Positions 45,264-55,218 of a stretch of DNA of 64,000 bases are shown piece after piece; the first letter of the stretch is position 1, and every line of letters starts with the position of its first letter. This stretch comes from Magnaporthiopsis rhizophila (taxonomy: Eukaryota > Ascomycota > Sordariomycetes > Magnaporthales > Magnaporthaceae): positions 124,001 to 188,000 of the forward strand of contig PYSS01000007.1 of assembly GCA_003049465.1 (NCBI GenBank), in the 5' to 3' direction. The notes under the pieces are model-generated. The model ran no database searches. It had not been told where the DNA came from and saw only the letters and a list, made by a program, of their open reading frames with translations. The position numbers and the translations under genes are program-made.

Positions 45264-46533
45264 ATGGCCGCCCTCTGGGGTGGCTTTCGGGCTTTAGAGG
45301 CAGCACCAAGTCGGGCATGGCCTCAGGTGCGATTGGCCGGGGTGCTGGCTCTGTGGCTGCTGCTGAGCCCGCTGGCAAGAGCCAACTGTGAATGCGGCTA
45401 TGCAGCAAGCGTTGGCAACGACACGGAGCAGCAGGTGTTCACGGACCTGTTGGAAACGGACTTTACGCGCGTCAGCGACATGTCGCTAAACACGGACTGG
45501 GCGAGGCAGGCGTTCAACCTCACAAATGAGAAGGCTCGCGGCCGGCACGGAGAGATGTTTGCCGTCGGCAACGCAAGGTCCAACCCAGACCGGGACCGGG
45601 TGGGCCGATCTGGCATCGGGCTCAACAGCGAGCCAGCAGGCCTAGAGCTGGTTGTTGGGAGCAACAAGGTGGATGGCATGGTGCCCGTCGCAGAGGTCGA
45701 CTCGGCGAGGATGGATCTGCTCTGGGGGACCTTTCGGGTGGGCATGAAATTGTCCGGCGTCCCTGGCGCATGCGCCGCCTTTTTCTGGGTATGAAGCTGC
45801 TGCCTCTCTCGTAGTCTTGTTTCCCGTTCATCTTTTGCCCAGACAGTACTAATGCTCATGGGCACGGCAACAGTACCACAACGACACCCAAGAAATCGAC
45901 ATGGAGTTTTTGACAAGGGAATTCGACGCGAGCAACGGCACCTTCCCGGTCAACCTCGTGCTGCAGTCCCGGGCGGCGGCAGAGGCTGGATACAACGCGC
46001 AGGCGACGGGCAACTTCCGGAAAGTGAACCTCCCGTTCGACCCGACCAAAGACTTCCACGAGTACCGCATCGACTTTCTGGCGGGCAAGGTGGTGTTCTA
46101 CGTGGACGGGAAGGTGCTCGCCGAAATGGGAGGGGCGGCGGTGCCAACCCAGGGAGGCCACTTGATCCTGCAGCACTGGAGCAACGGGAATCCGCTGTGG
46201 TCCGGGGGCCCGCCGCAGCGGGATGCGGTGCTGACGGTTAGCTACGTCCGGGCCTACTTCAACTCGTCCACGGCGGCGCGGCAGAGGGACTGGGCGAGCA
46301 GGTGCAGGGACCCGAGGGCGCCGGGGGCCGTCTGCCAGATTCCCAGCACACCCAACGTGAGGAATCCCCCGTTTTTCAGCGCCATGAGCAACATGACCAA
46401 CAACCAGACCGTGTCGAGCGATCCGGGGCCGGGCTCCAAACCAGCGGGTGAGTCGGGCTCATCGCCTCGGCTGGCGTCGGGCATGGGTCTCGTTGTCGTC
46501 GTGGCTATGGCGATGGCAGTCCTTGGGCTGTGA
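45264..46533 (+). CDS. GH16 family glucan-active enzyme, predicted GPI-anchored
   Basis: Concanavalin-A-like beta-glucanase or transglycosylase, probably acting on cell-wall glucan outside the plasma membrane. Exons 45264-45788 and 45874-46533 give 394 residues. A signal-peptide-like hydrophobic segment lies at about 24-40 (LAGVLALWLLLSPLARA), cleaved before C-E-C-G. The catalytic motif ExDxE is E182-I-D-M-E186, with a hydrophobic strand before it (ACAAFFW) broken by the intron. Later strands include H-E-Y-R-I-D-F and F-Y-V-D-G-K typical of GH16. A Ser/Asn/Pro-rich linker ends in a hydrophobic tail (LVVVVAMAMAVLGL), a GPI-attachment signal. Several N-x-S/T sites are present. The exact substrate cannot be read from sequence. 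Confidence 0.9.
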
Positions 46534-47459
46534 CAGGGGGTCACCCGACGGATAAGGAGGAGGCGTCAACGCATGGGCAGTCTTGGTGGTGGTTCTCCCA
46601 TTCGTGTGTGTTTGTGAATGTATGAATGTATGTATGTACAACAGATAATGTCTCCATCTGGAAGCATGATCATGATCAATAATTCCAAAACCTTGAAGCA
46701 AGCCACGTGACAATCATGGGCTGTGATTTGGTAATTTTCTGCAGCACCTGCCATATCTGGATTACGCGCTGGACACCACCTGACGCCAGAACACCACTGG
46801 AGGCGACGCCTGACTCGGCCTGTTCGCCCATCTCCACACCTACCAACTCTTCCCCAGACAAGGACGAACACACCCCTTTCTCCCTAGGCAGTCACCAGCC
46901 ACGCCCGGATCCGGACGACGGCCATGCGGTCAAAAACAATGTGACGCCGGAGCACTCCGGATCCGACCCGAGCCCCATAGGGGTAGGCCCGACTGGACTT
47001 GGGCCGGCTTATCTCAGCCCCCCTCGCCGGGGACACGATGTTCCCCTCTGAGGACATGATGCAGATTCGTCGTCGCCTGTGACCATAAGTCAGCCTGCAT
47101 GTCTGGTTTCTACGGCTGCATGTCCGCGGACAGCGGACGACCTTTTGGCGCTCTGGTCGGTGCTTGCCCCGTGTGAAGGAGGTGAGAGAGACGACGAATC
47201 CGGAAAGGCACGGGCTTTCGGTGCTCTCCGTTTTCCTTGGCCATCGAGATCGGGTGGTTTTACGGCTACCATGTCAAGTGGTAGGCGGGGGGGAGCAGCG
47301 GGTAGATATGTCTCCGCGAGCCGGACCATGACGTATACAAGGTTATATATATTAATGCGTGCCATGTCGCATCGGATGGCAGTCTACCATACGCCTTCAA
47401 CCCTCCCTCCCCGCATACCAGTCTACTAGATCCCCTTCCCTCCCTACCCTCTACCCGAC
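46534..47459. other. Intergenic region between the GH16 and GH64 genes
   Basis: 926 bases, both flanking genes on the plus strand. It should hold the GH16 3' end and GH64 promoter. Open frames inside show no domain. Confidence 0.5.
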
Positions 47460-48743
47460 ATGGCCGTCACTCTCGAGCAGGCGCTGCGGTTCCAGAAGGA
47501 CCACTCGGTCCTGAGACCTCCGACCAACCACCCTGGCCCTGCGAGCAAGCATGTCCCGGGCCCAACCGCGACGCCGACCACGGTGCAATTTGCGCTGCGC
47601 AACAACACGTCGTCGTCGAACGTCTTCGCGTATGTCACGGGGCTGGACGTCAGCCGGGACTCGCGCGTGGTGATGCTGCGGAGCGACGGCCAGACGGCCT
47701 ACTACCCGACCAACCCCGGCGCCGACCTTCAGCCGCTCGGGGACGACTGCGCCATCCCGCTGGCGGGGCCGGGCCTGACGCGCTCCATCACGGTGCCGCG
47801 CATGGTGGGCGGCCGCCTGTGGTTCGTGCAGGACGCTCGCCTGACCTTTCTTCTCAACCAGGCTTCGGGCGACAAGGCCGCGCTGGTCGAGCCGTCGGTC
47901 GTGAACCCCACCGACCCCAACAGGGAGCTGCGGTGGAGCTTTTGCGAGTTCACGCTCAACGAGACGGAGCTGTTTGCCAACATCAGCTACGTCGACTTTG
48001 TCAGCCACCCCATCGCCCTCGTGCTCGAATCCGGCAGCGGCGGCACGCAGCGCGTCGAGGGCATCGACGCCGACGGGCTGGCGCGTGTGGCGCAGGAGAT
48101 GACGCGGCAGCACGAGCGGGACGGGGCCGGATGGGACAAGCTCGTGGTGCGGTCGCGCAGTTCCGGAGATGTGCTACGTGTCGTCAGCCCCAACACAGGC
48201 ATCCACATGGTCGACGGCCTGTTCGACGGCTATTACGCCGACTACGTCGACGCCGTGTGGCAAAAGTACTCGGCCACCGACCTGGTGGTCAACACGCAGA
48301 CCCAGTGGGGGGATAAGAGGGGCCGCGTCGTCAACGACCTGTTGACCTTTCCGGGCGATGTTGGAGCCTTCCCCAGGCCCAGCGCCCGCGACATCTTCTC
48401 GTCCGACTCGGGAGCGCTCGCGCCTCCTCCCGGCTCAGACCAGCCCGTGGCCCGGAACGTGGCCGCCCGCCTGGCAGCCGCCTTCAACCGGGCCACCCTG
48501 CTGGTGAACCCTGCCCAACCCGAGGGCGAGGTGGTGTCGACGTATTATCGGAACACCGTCTGCAATCATTATTCGCGTGTCCTCCACGAAATCAACACGG
48601 ACGGACGCGGGTATGCGTTTCCATACGACGACGTCGGGCCCGGCAATGGCCCCGAGCAGGCGGGCACAGTAGCCGATGGCAATCCCAAGCTGTTTACCAT
48701 CATTCTGGGTGGGCGTCGGAATGCCTTGTCCCAGAAGCTGTAG
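47460..48743 (+). CDS. GH64 beta-1,3-glucanase (thaumatin-like fold)
   Basis: Inverting endo-beta-1,3-glucanase family that releases laminaripentaose in characterised members. Single exon, 427 residues. Family features: N-terminal beta-sandwich strand F-A-L-R-N-N-T-S-S-S-N-V-F-A-Y-V-T-G, EFTLNETELFANISYVDFVS (strand with conserved acidic residues), and the C-terminal Y-A-F-P-Y-D-D-V-G signature. No signal peptide is visible at this start (M-A-V-T-L-E-Q-A-L-R-F) and none appears in frame just upstream, so it is either cytosolic, exported without a classical signal, or has an unseen upstream exon. It lies 0.9 kb after the GH16 gene in the same orientation. Confidence 0.88.
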   Translation: MAVTLEQALRFQKDHSVLRPPTNHPGPASKHVPGPTATPTTVQFALRNNTSSSNVFAYVTGLDVSRDSRVVMLRSDGQTAYYPTNPGADLQPLGDDCAIPLAGPGLTRSITVPRMVGGRLWFVQDARLTFLLNQASGDKAALVEPSVVNPTDPNRELRWSFCEFTLNETELFANISYVDFVSHPIALVLESGSGGTQRVEGIDADGLARVAQEMTRQHERDGAGWDKLVVRSRSSGDVLRVVSPNTGIHMVDGLFDGYYADYVDAVWQKYSATDLVVNTQTQWGDKRGRVVNDLLTFPGDVGAFPRPSARDIFSSDSGALAPPPGSDQPVARNVAARLAAAFNRATLLVNPAQPEGEVVSTYYRNTVCNHYSRVLHEINTDGRGYAFPYDDVGPGNGPEQAGTVADGNPKLFTIILGGRRNALSQKL

Positions 48744-49887
48744 GCATTAGTGTTTTTGGTGTGTTGATTATGTTACGGCCTCACGGCCTTTTGCTTCTTC
48801 TCTGTTCTTAATTCTGGCGCTTATTCTTTCTTGTCATTCGCCGCTTTCCTTTGCTGCTTCTTCGCTTCTCTCTGTCTCGTTTTGTGTGCCTTCAAGCACA
48901 CATTTCCATCTTATCGCCGGTTACGCACATCATCATCGATATCGCACGTTACCGTTCATGTAACAACACCTGGCTTCCTAAACCAAGCACTGTGCTATGA
49001 GTGACTCGTTCCGAGCCGCGGGCCAGCATCAACCAGCTCGTTCATGTTCTCATCAAGCCCGTGATTTCGGCCTGGCCAGGAGAGGGAGCTGTGCTGTATA
49101 CATGTGCATGCGGGACACCCCACATCCCATCTTTAGTGCGGGCTGATTGACGTAATGATTGCTCCCCAGCGCGATGGCGCTGAGACATACGTCATACCCA
49201 TCGCCCGCACGTGCAGTGATGCTGTCCCCCCCTAACTCTTTCGTCCCTTCAGCCCAGGCCATCCCAGCTTTGTCGATCCCGATCACTTTGGCGAGGCCTT
49301 GGATGTGCCACGAGGACTTATTCCCTTCCTATGGCCGCCGTGGACAGGCTGGCCTTTTCTGCTGGCGCGGACGCTTACCTATTTAGAACGAGCGGACTGC
49401 AAATGATCCGCGTCCCGTCTGCCACAAGCTTGGCAGCCATGCGACCAAGACGTCACCCGGTTGCGCCTGCAGTCCACTTGCCCGGGCGCTCAAGGCAGGA
49501 AGGAGCTTCATCTGTGGCACCTGTGCTTGGGACAGCATGGCAGGCCGCGCCCCGGCATTGGCTCACAACATGATCCTTCTGAAAAATATTGCGTAGGTGG
49601 TCGGCAGCCGGCCGGGAAGCCAGCCAGTCAAGGTTGGGGTTAGGCCGTCCGTCTTTGGTATTTATCTAGAGTTGGGTCTAACTCTGAGCTCGCTCACGCC
49701 TCCTTCCGACTCTCGGATCTCTTTTACTAGGACACATGCACCCCCCAGCCTGATTTCGGTCCCCTCCTTCCCGTCCCTGCTCTGCGCGGTGAACTGCTAC
49801 GAAAACAACATACCACCTCACTTCTCTCGAGTGCCACCCACACCACACCCTGCCAAGCAAGACAACGTCACCCGCCCGCCCGCCAAC
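48744..49887. other. Intergenic region after the GH64 gene
   Basis: 1.1 kb between two plus-strand genes; starts T/C-rich and ends in a CT/CA-rich leader before 49888. Nothing recognised. Confidence 0.45.
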
Positions 49888-51053
49888 ATGGATACCATCA
49901 ACAACATCGCCAACGCCGCAACGAAGGCCATCTGGGGCGAGAACGCTTCCAAAGCGGCCGGTGACACAAAGAAGACGCCGCCGCCGCCGCCCAACGAGGA
50001 ACCCATCTCGGGCGTTCAGGGAGACACGTCCAAAGGGGAGCCCTTTGATGCCGGCAACGCCCCCGAGAACTCGGTAGTCGTCGTCAACGGCAAGGACGAG
50101 GACACGGACAAGCACAAGGACAAGGACAGGGACGCGGACAAGGACGCGCCTGCGCCGAGCCAAGAGGAGACCCCGAGCGCGGCCGCCGCCGCCCAGGCCT
50201 CGTCGTCCAAGACGGCCGGCGACAGCACACAAGACCAGGTCGACACGCGCGCGCCGGAAAACAAGCAGACGACGCAGCTGGTGGCGGCCGACAAGAGCGA
50301 CGTCAACAACGTGAAGCCCCTGGACCCCAAGAGCATCAAGGGCCCGGGCCCCAAGCCACTGGACCAGCTCGCCAAGGAGCACGGCGGGGATGCCGGCAAC
50401 GTCACGCACGATGAAGGCTCGTCCCCGGGCGCCGCCGGCGTCGGCAGCAGCAGCAACAAGCCACAGCCCCCCAAGGACGGGGAGGGCGAGGGCGCAAAGA
50501 AGCCCGAGAGCCGTGGTAGTGGCGAGAAGGTTGTCAAGTGCTCGGGCTTGGTAGCTGATGGTGGGGATTTTGATGCGGCGAACCCGGGTGCTGGCCGGGA
50601 GGCAGACAGTAAGTTAGCTGCTCTTCTTGTGTGCTTGTCTTGTTACTCCCCTCATTTCTGTCCCCTGCCTCTTGGTGATACTTGATGTCATGTGCCTGCT
50701 TTTCTTCATCCATCTTGCTACTCCATCCCATTCTTTTTGGTACCTGGTTTCATACAGCTGCCCTTCTTCTGCTCCCCTGGTTATTTTCCCCTTCCATCGC
50801 CTCTTGATGATGCCTGTTTTACATGGTTGCCTGTCTTGCTTCGATACACTAACCAGCTCGCACAAACACAGGGCTGCTCGAACAGAAAGGCATCCGCCGC
50901 GAAAAGACACCACCGGCCAAGAAGGTCGACTCTGCCCCGGGTTCCAACCCCGCCTCGCCCACCAGCCAGTCGAGCAGCCCGGAGAGGAAGGGAGTGAGGG
51001 GCCTCGGCCACAAGATCAAGGCGAAGCTGCGACGTGGTTCCAACAACTCGTGA
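49888..51053 (+). CDS. Intrinsically disordered fungal protein of unknown function
   Basis: Not assigned to a named family. Exons 49888-50608 and 50872-51053 (intron 263 bases, long for this window) give 300 residues. The first 18 residues (MDTINNIANAATKAIWGE) could form an amphipathic helix; then comes a Pro run, E-P-I-S-G-V-Q-G-D-T-S-K-G-E-P-F-D-A-G-N, and a long Lys/Asp/Glu/Ala/Ser-rich disordered body with a K-D-K-D-R-D-A-D-K-D patch. The second exon reads R-L-L-E-Q-K-G-I-R-R-E-K and ends in a basic, Ser-rich tail (GHKIKAKLRRGSNNS). No transmembrane segment or enzyme motif. Gene reality is supported by consistent frame, splice sites and codon use. Confidence 0.7.
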
Positions 51054-51987
51054 ACAATTTGGTGGCTCTGGACGTACCCCATTTTTCGACGCTTCCCCGC
51101 AGCGCTCGCTGGTCTCATACCCTCATATGCCTCTTCTCTTTTGATGCTTCTTTTTCTTTCTACTTCATTTACATCGTGGTATTTTTTTTTGCCATTTTAC
51201 TTGCTCTAAAAACTTCACTGGTGGCTGAGATGGGAGGGATGTGCAGCATCCTACGAGGCCCACCACCAAGCGATAGATACTGTAATCTGATATGTTTTGT
51301 GAGTTACCTGAACTTACTCTCTCTGCGTTCTTCCATGTTTTGATGAGTTACTTGACTTACTCTCTGTGTTCTTTCGAGTAGCACGCCAAGACAGTGCATC
51401 TAGATCTTGCCGGCAAGGTGTGAGATTGCAAAAGGTGACAGACAAGAATGAAAACGTCTCGACTGCCGGACTTGGGGTAAATGGCAACCCATTCCAACTT
51501 GATAGCGACGATAGGCAGAAGAAATTCGGAGATAGTGTTTATATCAGACTCATGCCCAGCCCTTAACATTTACAGCAAACATCTATCGATCCATACATCA
51601 CCTCGCAGCGAAACGTGCTTTGTTTTACAGGCTCTTGATGGCCGAGCCTGATGATGGTGGGTGGGGTAGCTCCATTACCCAATCGAGAAGCACCAGACAA
51701 AGAGGCGCACGGCAGCTTACATGGACGATATCGAACTAGCTGAAGGCAGCCACCAGGCCAATATTACAAGGACCAGTCACATCACCGGAGTTGGTGTTGC
51801 TGAAATGTGCTACGCACCCTGTTGTCGTCGGCCTTGGTCCGGGCGACCCGACTACAGAGAGTGGGATTCTATTTGTTCCTGTCGCTCCCGCAAAACCTGG
51901 GGCCGGCCCTTCCGAACGTGGGCTCTTCATGCCGGTTTAACACAGACGTCAGACTGCTTATCCATCTTGGTACCTACCCCGGCCGCC
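51054..51987. other. Upstream region of the SGNH hydrolase gene
   Basis: 934 bases between plus-strand genes. An in-frame ATG at 51721 would add 89 residues before the signal peptide and is judged not to be the start. Otherwise nothing recognised. Confidence 0.5.
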
Positions 51988-53375
51988 ATGGCTCGTCTCG
52001 CACATATCCAGCGAGCCATCGCAGCGGCCCTGGCGCTCCTCGCGCTGGCTCGCGGCGTTTCCGCCAAGCCCGCCGGGCTGATGTCAGCACCGCCGGCCGA
52101 GCAACAGGGGGAGCAGAAACCTCTGAGAAGCGGCCTCGATGCCGACCCGGCCGGCGTCGCCGGGTTTGTAAGCCTCGGGGACTCGTACAGCGCCGGAATC
52201 GGGACCGGCGTCGACGGCGTCGAGACGAACTGCCGCCTCGGCCTGCACGGCTATCTGGCCCTGATATACGCGGATCTGTCGCGGCACGCCGCCCCGTACG
52301 CCCCTCTCCCTGCGTTCCAGTGGCGGAGCTGCACCGGCGCCACGGCGAACGGGCTGCTTCACGCCGGAGGCCAGATCGCGTCCCTGAACCATTCGCTGCC
52401 CGCCGACTTTGCGACTCTGTCCATTGGCGGCAACGACCTCGGCTTCTTTGACGTGATAAACGCCTGTGTTTTCAGATTTTACTCTTATTATTCTGGCACC
52501 TGCGACGCCGCCCTCCGCCGTGCGGCCGCGCTCGTCGCCAGCCCCGACTTCGGGCTCCGCCTGCAGGTCGCGCTGCTGGAGCTGCTCGACGGCGTGCATT
52601 GGGAGCGCCACCCGCGGTTCGCCGTCGCCGTCACGGGGTATGCCCGGTTTTTCGACGCGGCGACGGCCGAGTGCGACGACTTGTCGCTGGGCGTTTGGTG
52701 GGGAGGGCCAAAGCTGTCCAGGGCACTGCGGGCGGAGATGAACTCGCTCGTGCTGGCGGCAAACTCGAAGCTGCAGAGCGTCGTCGAGCGCGTGAACGAG
52801 CGCTTTTCCGGCGCGCGACCCAAGGCTTTGTTCGTCGACTACGACGCCGATTTTAGCGGGCATCGCTTCTGCGAGCCGGGAGTCGGCGAGCCCGACTATG
52901 GTCGCAAAGAAACATGGTTCTTCCTCGTCGCCGGCTCGGACAATAGTGAAAGCTCGGCAGTCAACTCCAACGCCGAAGCTCCGCGCGACGCTTTGCTCGT
53001 CGACCCGGACAGCTGTCTAGAGCCGGCAAGAGAATCTGGCGACTGGGGCCTACTCGCAACGTGCTACATGGCCGTGGCCAAGCAAAGAGATCCCACCCTG
53101 CAGCCAGCAACCTCCATGATAAGGCCTCAGGAGAACTCTGGCTGGTATGTGCCAACCTCGTATGCCAAGGTCTTTCACCCTGTAGGTCGATCCTAAAAAA
53201 AAACCCAACCCGCTTCATGAGGCTAACTGACGCGGCTCGTTTGGCGGAGCAGCGTTCGCTTGGCCATGAAACCATCCGTGATAGCATATACCGCGAATGG
53301 AAGAAGGTCTTCGGGGAGGATTTGATTCCAGGGGCAGAAGAAGAATCAAGCTTCGTTCACCTCGGAGTCTCCTAG
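51988..53375 (+). CDS. Secreted SGNH/GDSL-type hydrolase (esterase or lipase)
   Basis: Extracellular esterase-like enzyme, substrate unknown. Exons 51988-53181 and 53253-53375 (71-base intron with a CTAAC branch) give 438 residues. The start has a strong context (GCCGCCATGG) and leads straight into a signal peptide, residues 1-25 (IAAALALLALARGVSA). SGNH blocks: G-D-S-Y-S-A-G at 64-70 with Ser66 as nucleophile; G-G-N-D at 147-150 with Asn149; and the catalytic His expected at H403 in F-H-P-R-S-L-G-H, which is only formed after splicing. Multiple Cys fit disulfides of a secreted protein. Its stop codon overlaps the stop codon of the converging transporter gene. Confidence 0.88.
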
Positions 53376-54928
53376 AGTCGTCTGTCGGCGCAGGAGTCCC
53401 CTGCAGGCGGCAATGTTGCCCGGGTAGGTAGCTGGTTCGGCTCCGAAGTCTCGGTGTCTGGTGCCTCGTCGTCGGTCTGGGCCGGCTTGGAAGGTCCCTT
53501 GACGTACCAACGAAAGAAGTAGACAAGGATTTGGGCAATAAAAACCTGCTCTATGGTGTAGAGGAGGACTGGGATCTGGATGAAAGCACGCATGCGGTTG
53601 TCGGAATGAGACCACATGGCACTCACCAGAGGGATGCCGAGACTAGTGGTCTTGGCCGCCCCGCAAAAGCAAACGGCGATGGTCCGTTCTTTGGACATGC
53701 GTTGCGGCACCAGTATCGCCTTGAGGCTCCGAGGAACTCGACGCAGTGGTCTGGTCTCGAGGAACACTTCGGCGCCCCTGACCAACAGCCGCGGTGGGCG
53801 GGCCATGTAGAAGCAGACGACGGTGAACAAGACGTACATTGCAATATTCATAAAGATGTTGAACACCAGCGAGGCCTTGGGAAGCACGAACAAGGCCTCC
53901 GTAGCAAAGGCGCCGCAAAAGGTGGTCCTGGAGTTGGCAGGGTTGCCGTGTGAGCGGCTACACTGTGGTAGGAAAACGGGGAAAAGGCAGAGAGAGGAAG
54001 AGCCACGAGAAATAAATGCGTACCAAACGAGCAGTGCAAGGCAGATGGTAGATACCTTGCCGAGATAGAGCTTCTCGAGAGCCCACGAGACGTGACGGGG
54101 CCAGCAACGTCGCAGGGTTTGACCGACGGCCAGAGGAAGCAGAACACTCAAGCCCAGCTGCTTGGTGACATTTACGTACATGACCGACAAGGTCGAAGGC
54201 GAAGCAGGCCTCCAGCGATCAAAGTCAGGGGCGGAGGGCATGTATGCGTAGACCAGAGCAGGGGTCAGGAAGGCACCAAAGACGTTGCCAATGACAACCT
54301 CGACGATGGCGGCGGCGTCGTCGCCTCCCGAGGTGCGGGTGAAGACGACGTTGGAGGCGACGGTGGTGGAGATGCAGCTGAGCACGACCATGCCGACGAT
54401 GACGGAAATATCGATAGCGCCGGTCTGCAAGACGCCCGCGGCCATCATGATGTGGACGATGGCGGCGGTGATGGCGGGAATCAGGCCGAAGCTGACGCCC
54501 TGAGTGACTAGGTGCAGCCGCCAGTTGGCTAGGTTCAGGAGCAGCTTCTCTAGCGGCAGCTGTAGCCCGCTGACTAGGAAGATGAAGGCGACGGCGCCAT
54601 AGAGGATGGTGTATTCGGCCCTCACGACGCCGCCGTGGACGCCGATTTCTATTGGTGGCAGCCCAGGTTAGAAATAGCTGCAACAGTGAAGGCACTAAAA
54701 GCAGCGCCGAGGCACAAGGTAGAACTCACGGGGGAAATAATATGCCAGCAGGCAGGCCAGCCCGAACGCGATGAGGAGAAGTTGGGATGATGCGAAATGG
54801 GCTATCTTTTTGAGCGTAGCCAATAATAACGACGGCGGCTTCTTCGTGTTTGTAACCGCAGCCTGCTCCTCGACCTGGCCAGGATGCTCGGAGGTAGAAT
54901 CCTGAGCAGGGAGTGCAGATTTGGACAT
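53372..54928 (-). CDS. SBF-like transporter (RCH1 / SLC10A7 family)
   Basis: Bile-acid:sodium-symporter-fold membrane protein; fungal Rch1 and human SLC10A7 are plasma-membrane or Golgi-linked proteins that limit calcium influx. Exons 54928-54730, 54648-54024 and 53927-53372 give 459 residues. The N-terminal 45 residues are cytosolic; about ten hydrophobic segments follow, beginning SSQLLLIAFGLACLLAYYFP. Family-like motifs: F-P-Q-I-G-V-H-G-G across intron 1, AVAFIFLVSGLQLPLE, LSCISTTVASNVVFTRTSGG, W-T-T-F-C-G-A-F across intron 2, and AKTTSLGIPLVSAMW. A hydrophilic Thr/Asp/Glu tail ends the protein. Intron 2 is 96 bases and carries no stop in frame, so retention would insert 32 residues. Confidence 0.86.
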
Positions 54929-55218
54929 GGCTTGCGGCTGCTGGCGTCTGCATTTGGTATTTCACGCTGGTGTTTTCCCAGCCTCTTCCAATTAATTGGC
55001 AGGACATGCTGCCAAATAGGTGCCTGCCAGCTTGCGGGGGTCTTGTAGTGGAACCAAGACACCCACTATAGCGAGGGATCACCACCAGACTCCATACCAA
55101 CTTCCAACAGCGCAGGGCTGGCTTCATCTTCTCTGATAGCGAGTTGGATGTTGTCTATGCTCTGAATGTGTTGGGCGCCCATCCCAGAGTAGCCGGGATC
55201 CTATTCGACTCCAGAATC
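54929..55218. promoter_or_regulatory. Compact divergent promoter region, SBF transporter / tubulin cofactor E
   Basis: Only 290 bases separate the two start codons, so both transcripts must be driven from here. An in-frame ATG at 55144 would lengthen cofactor E by 25 residues. No specific binding site is claimed. Confidence 0.5.
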
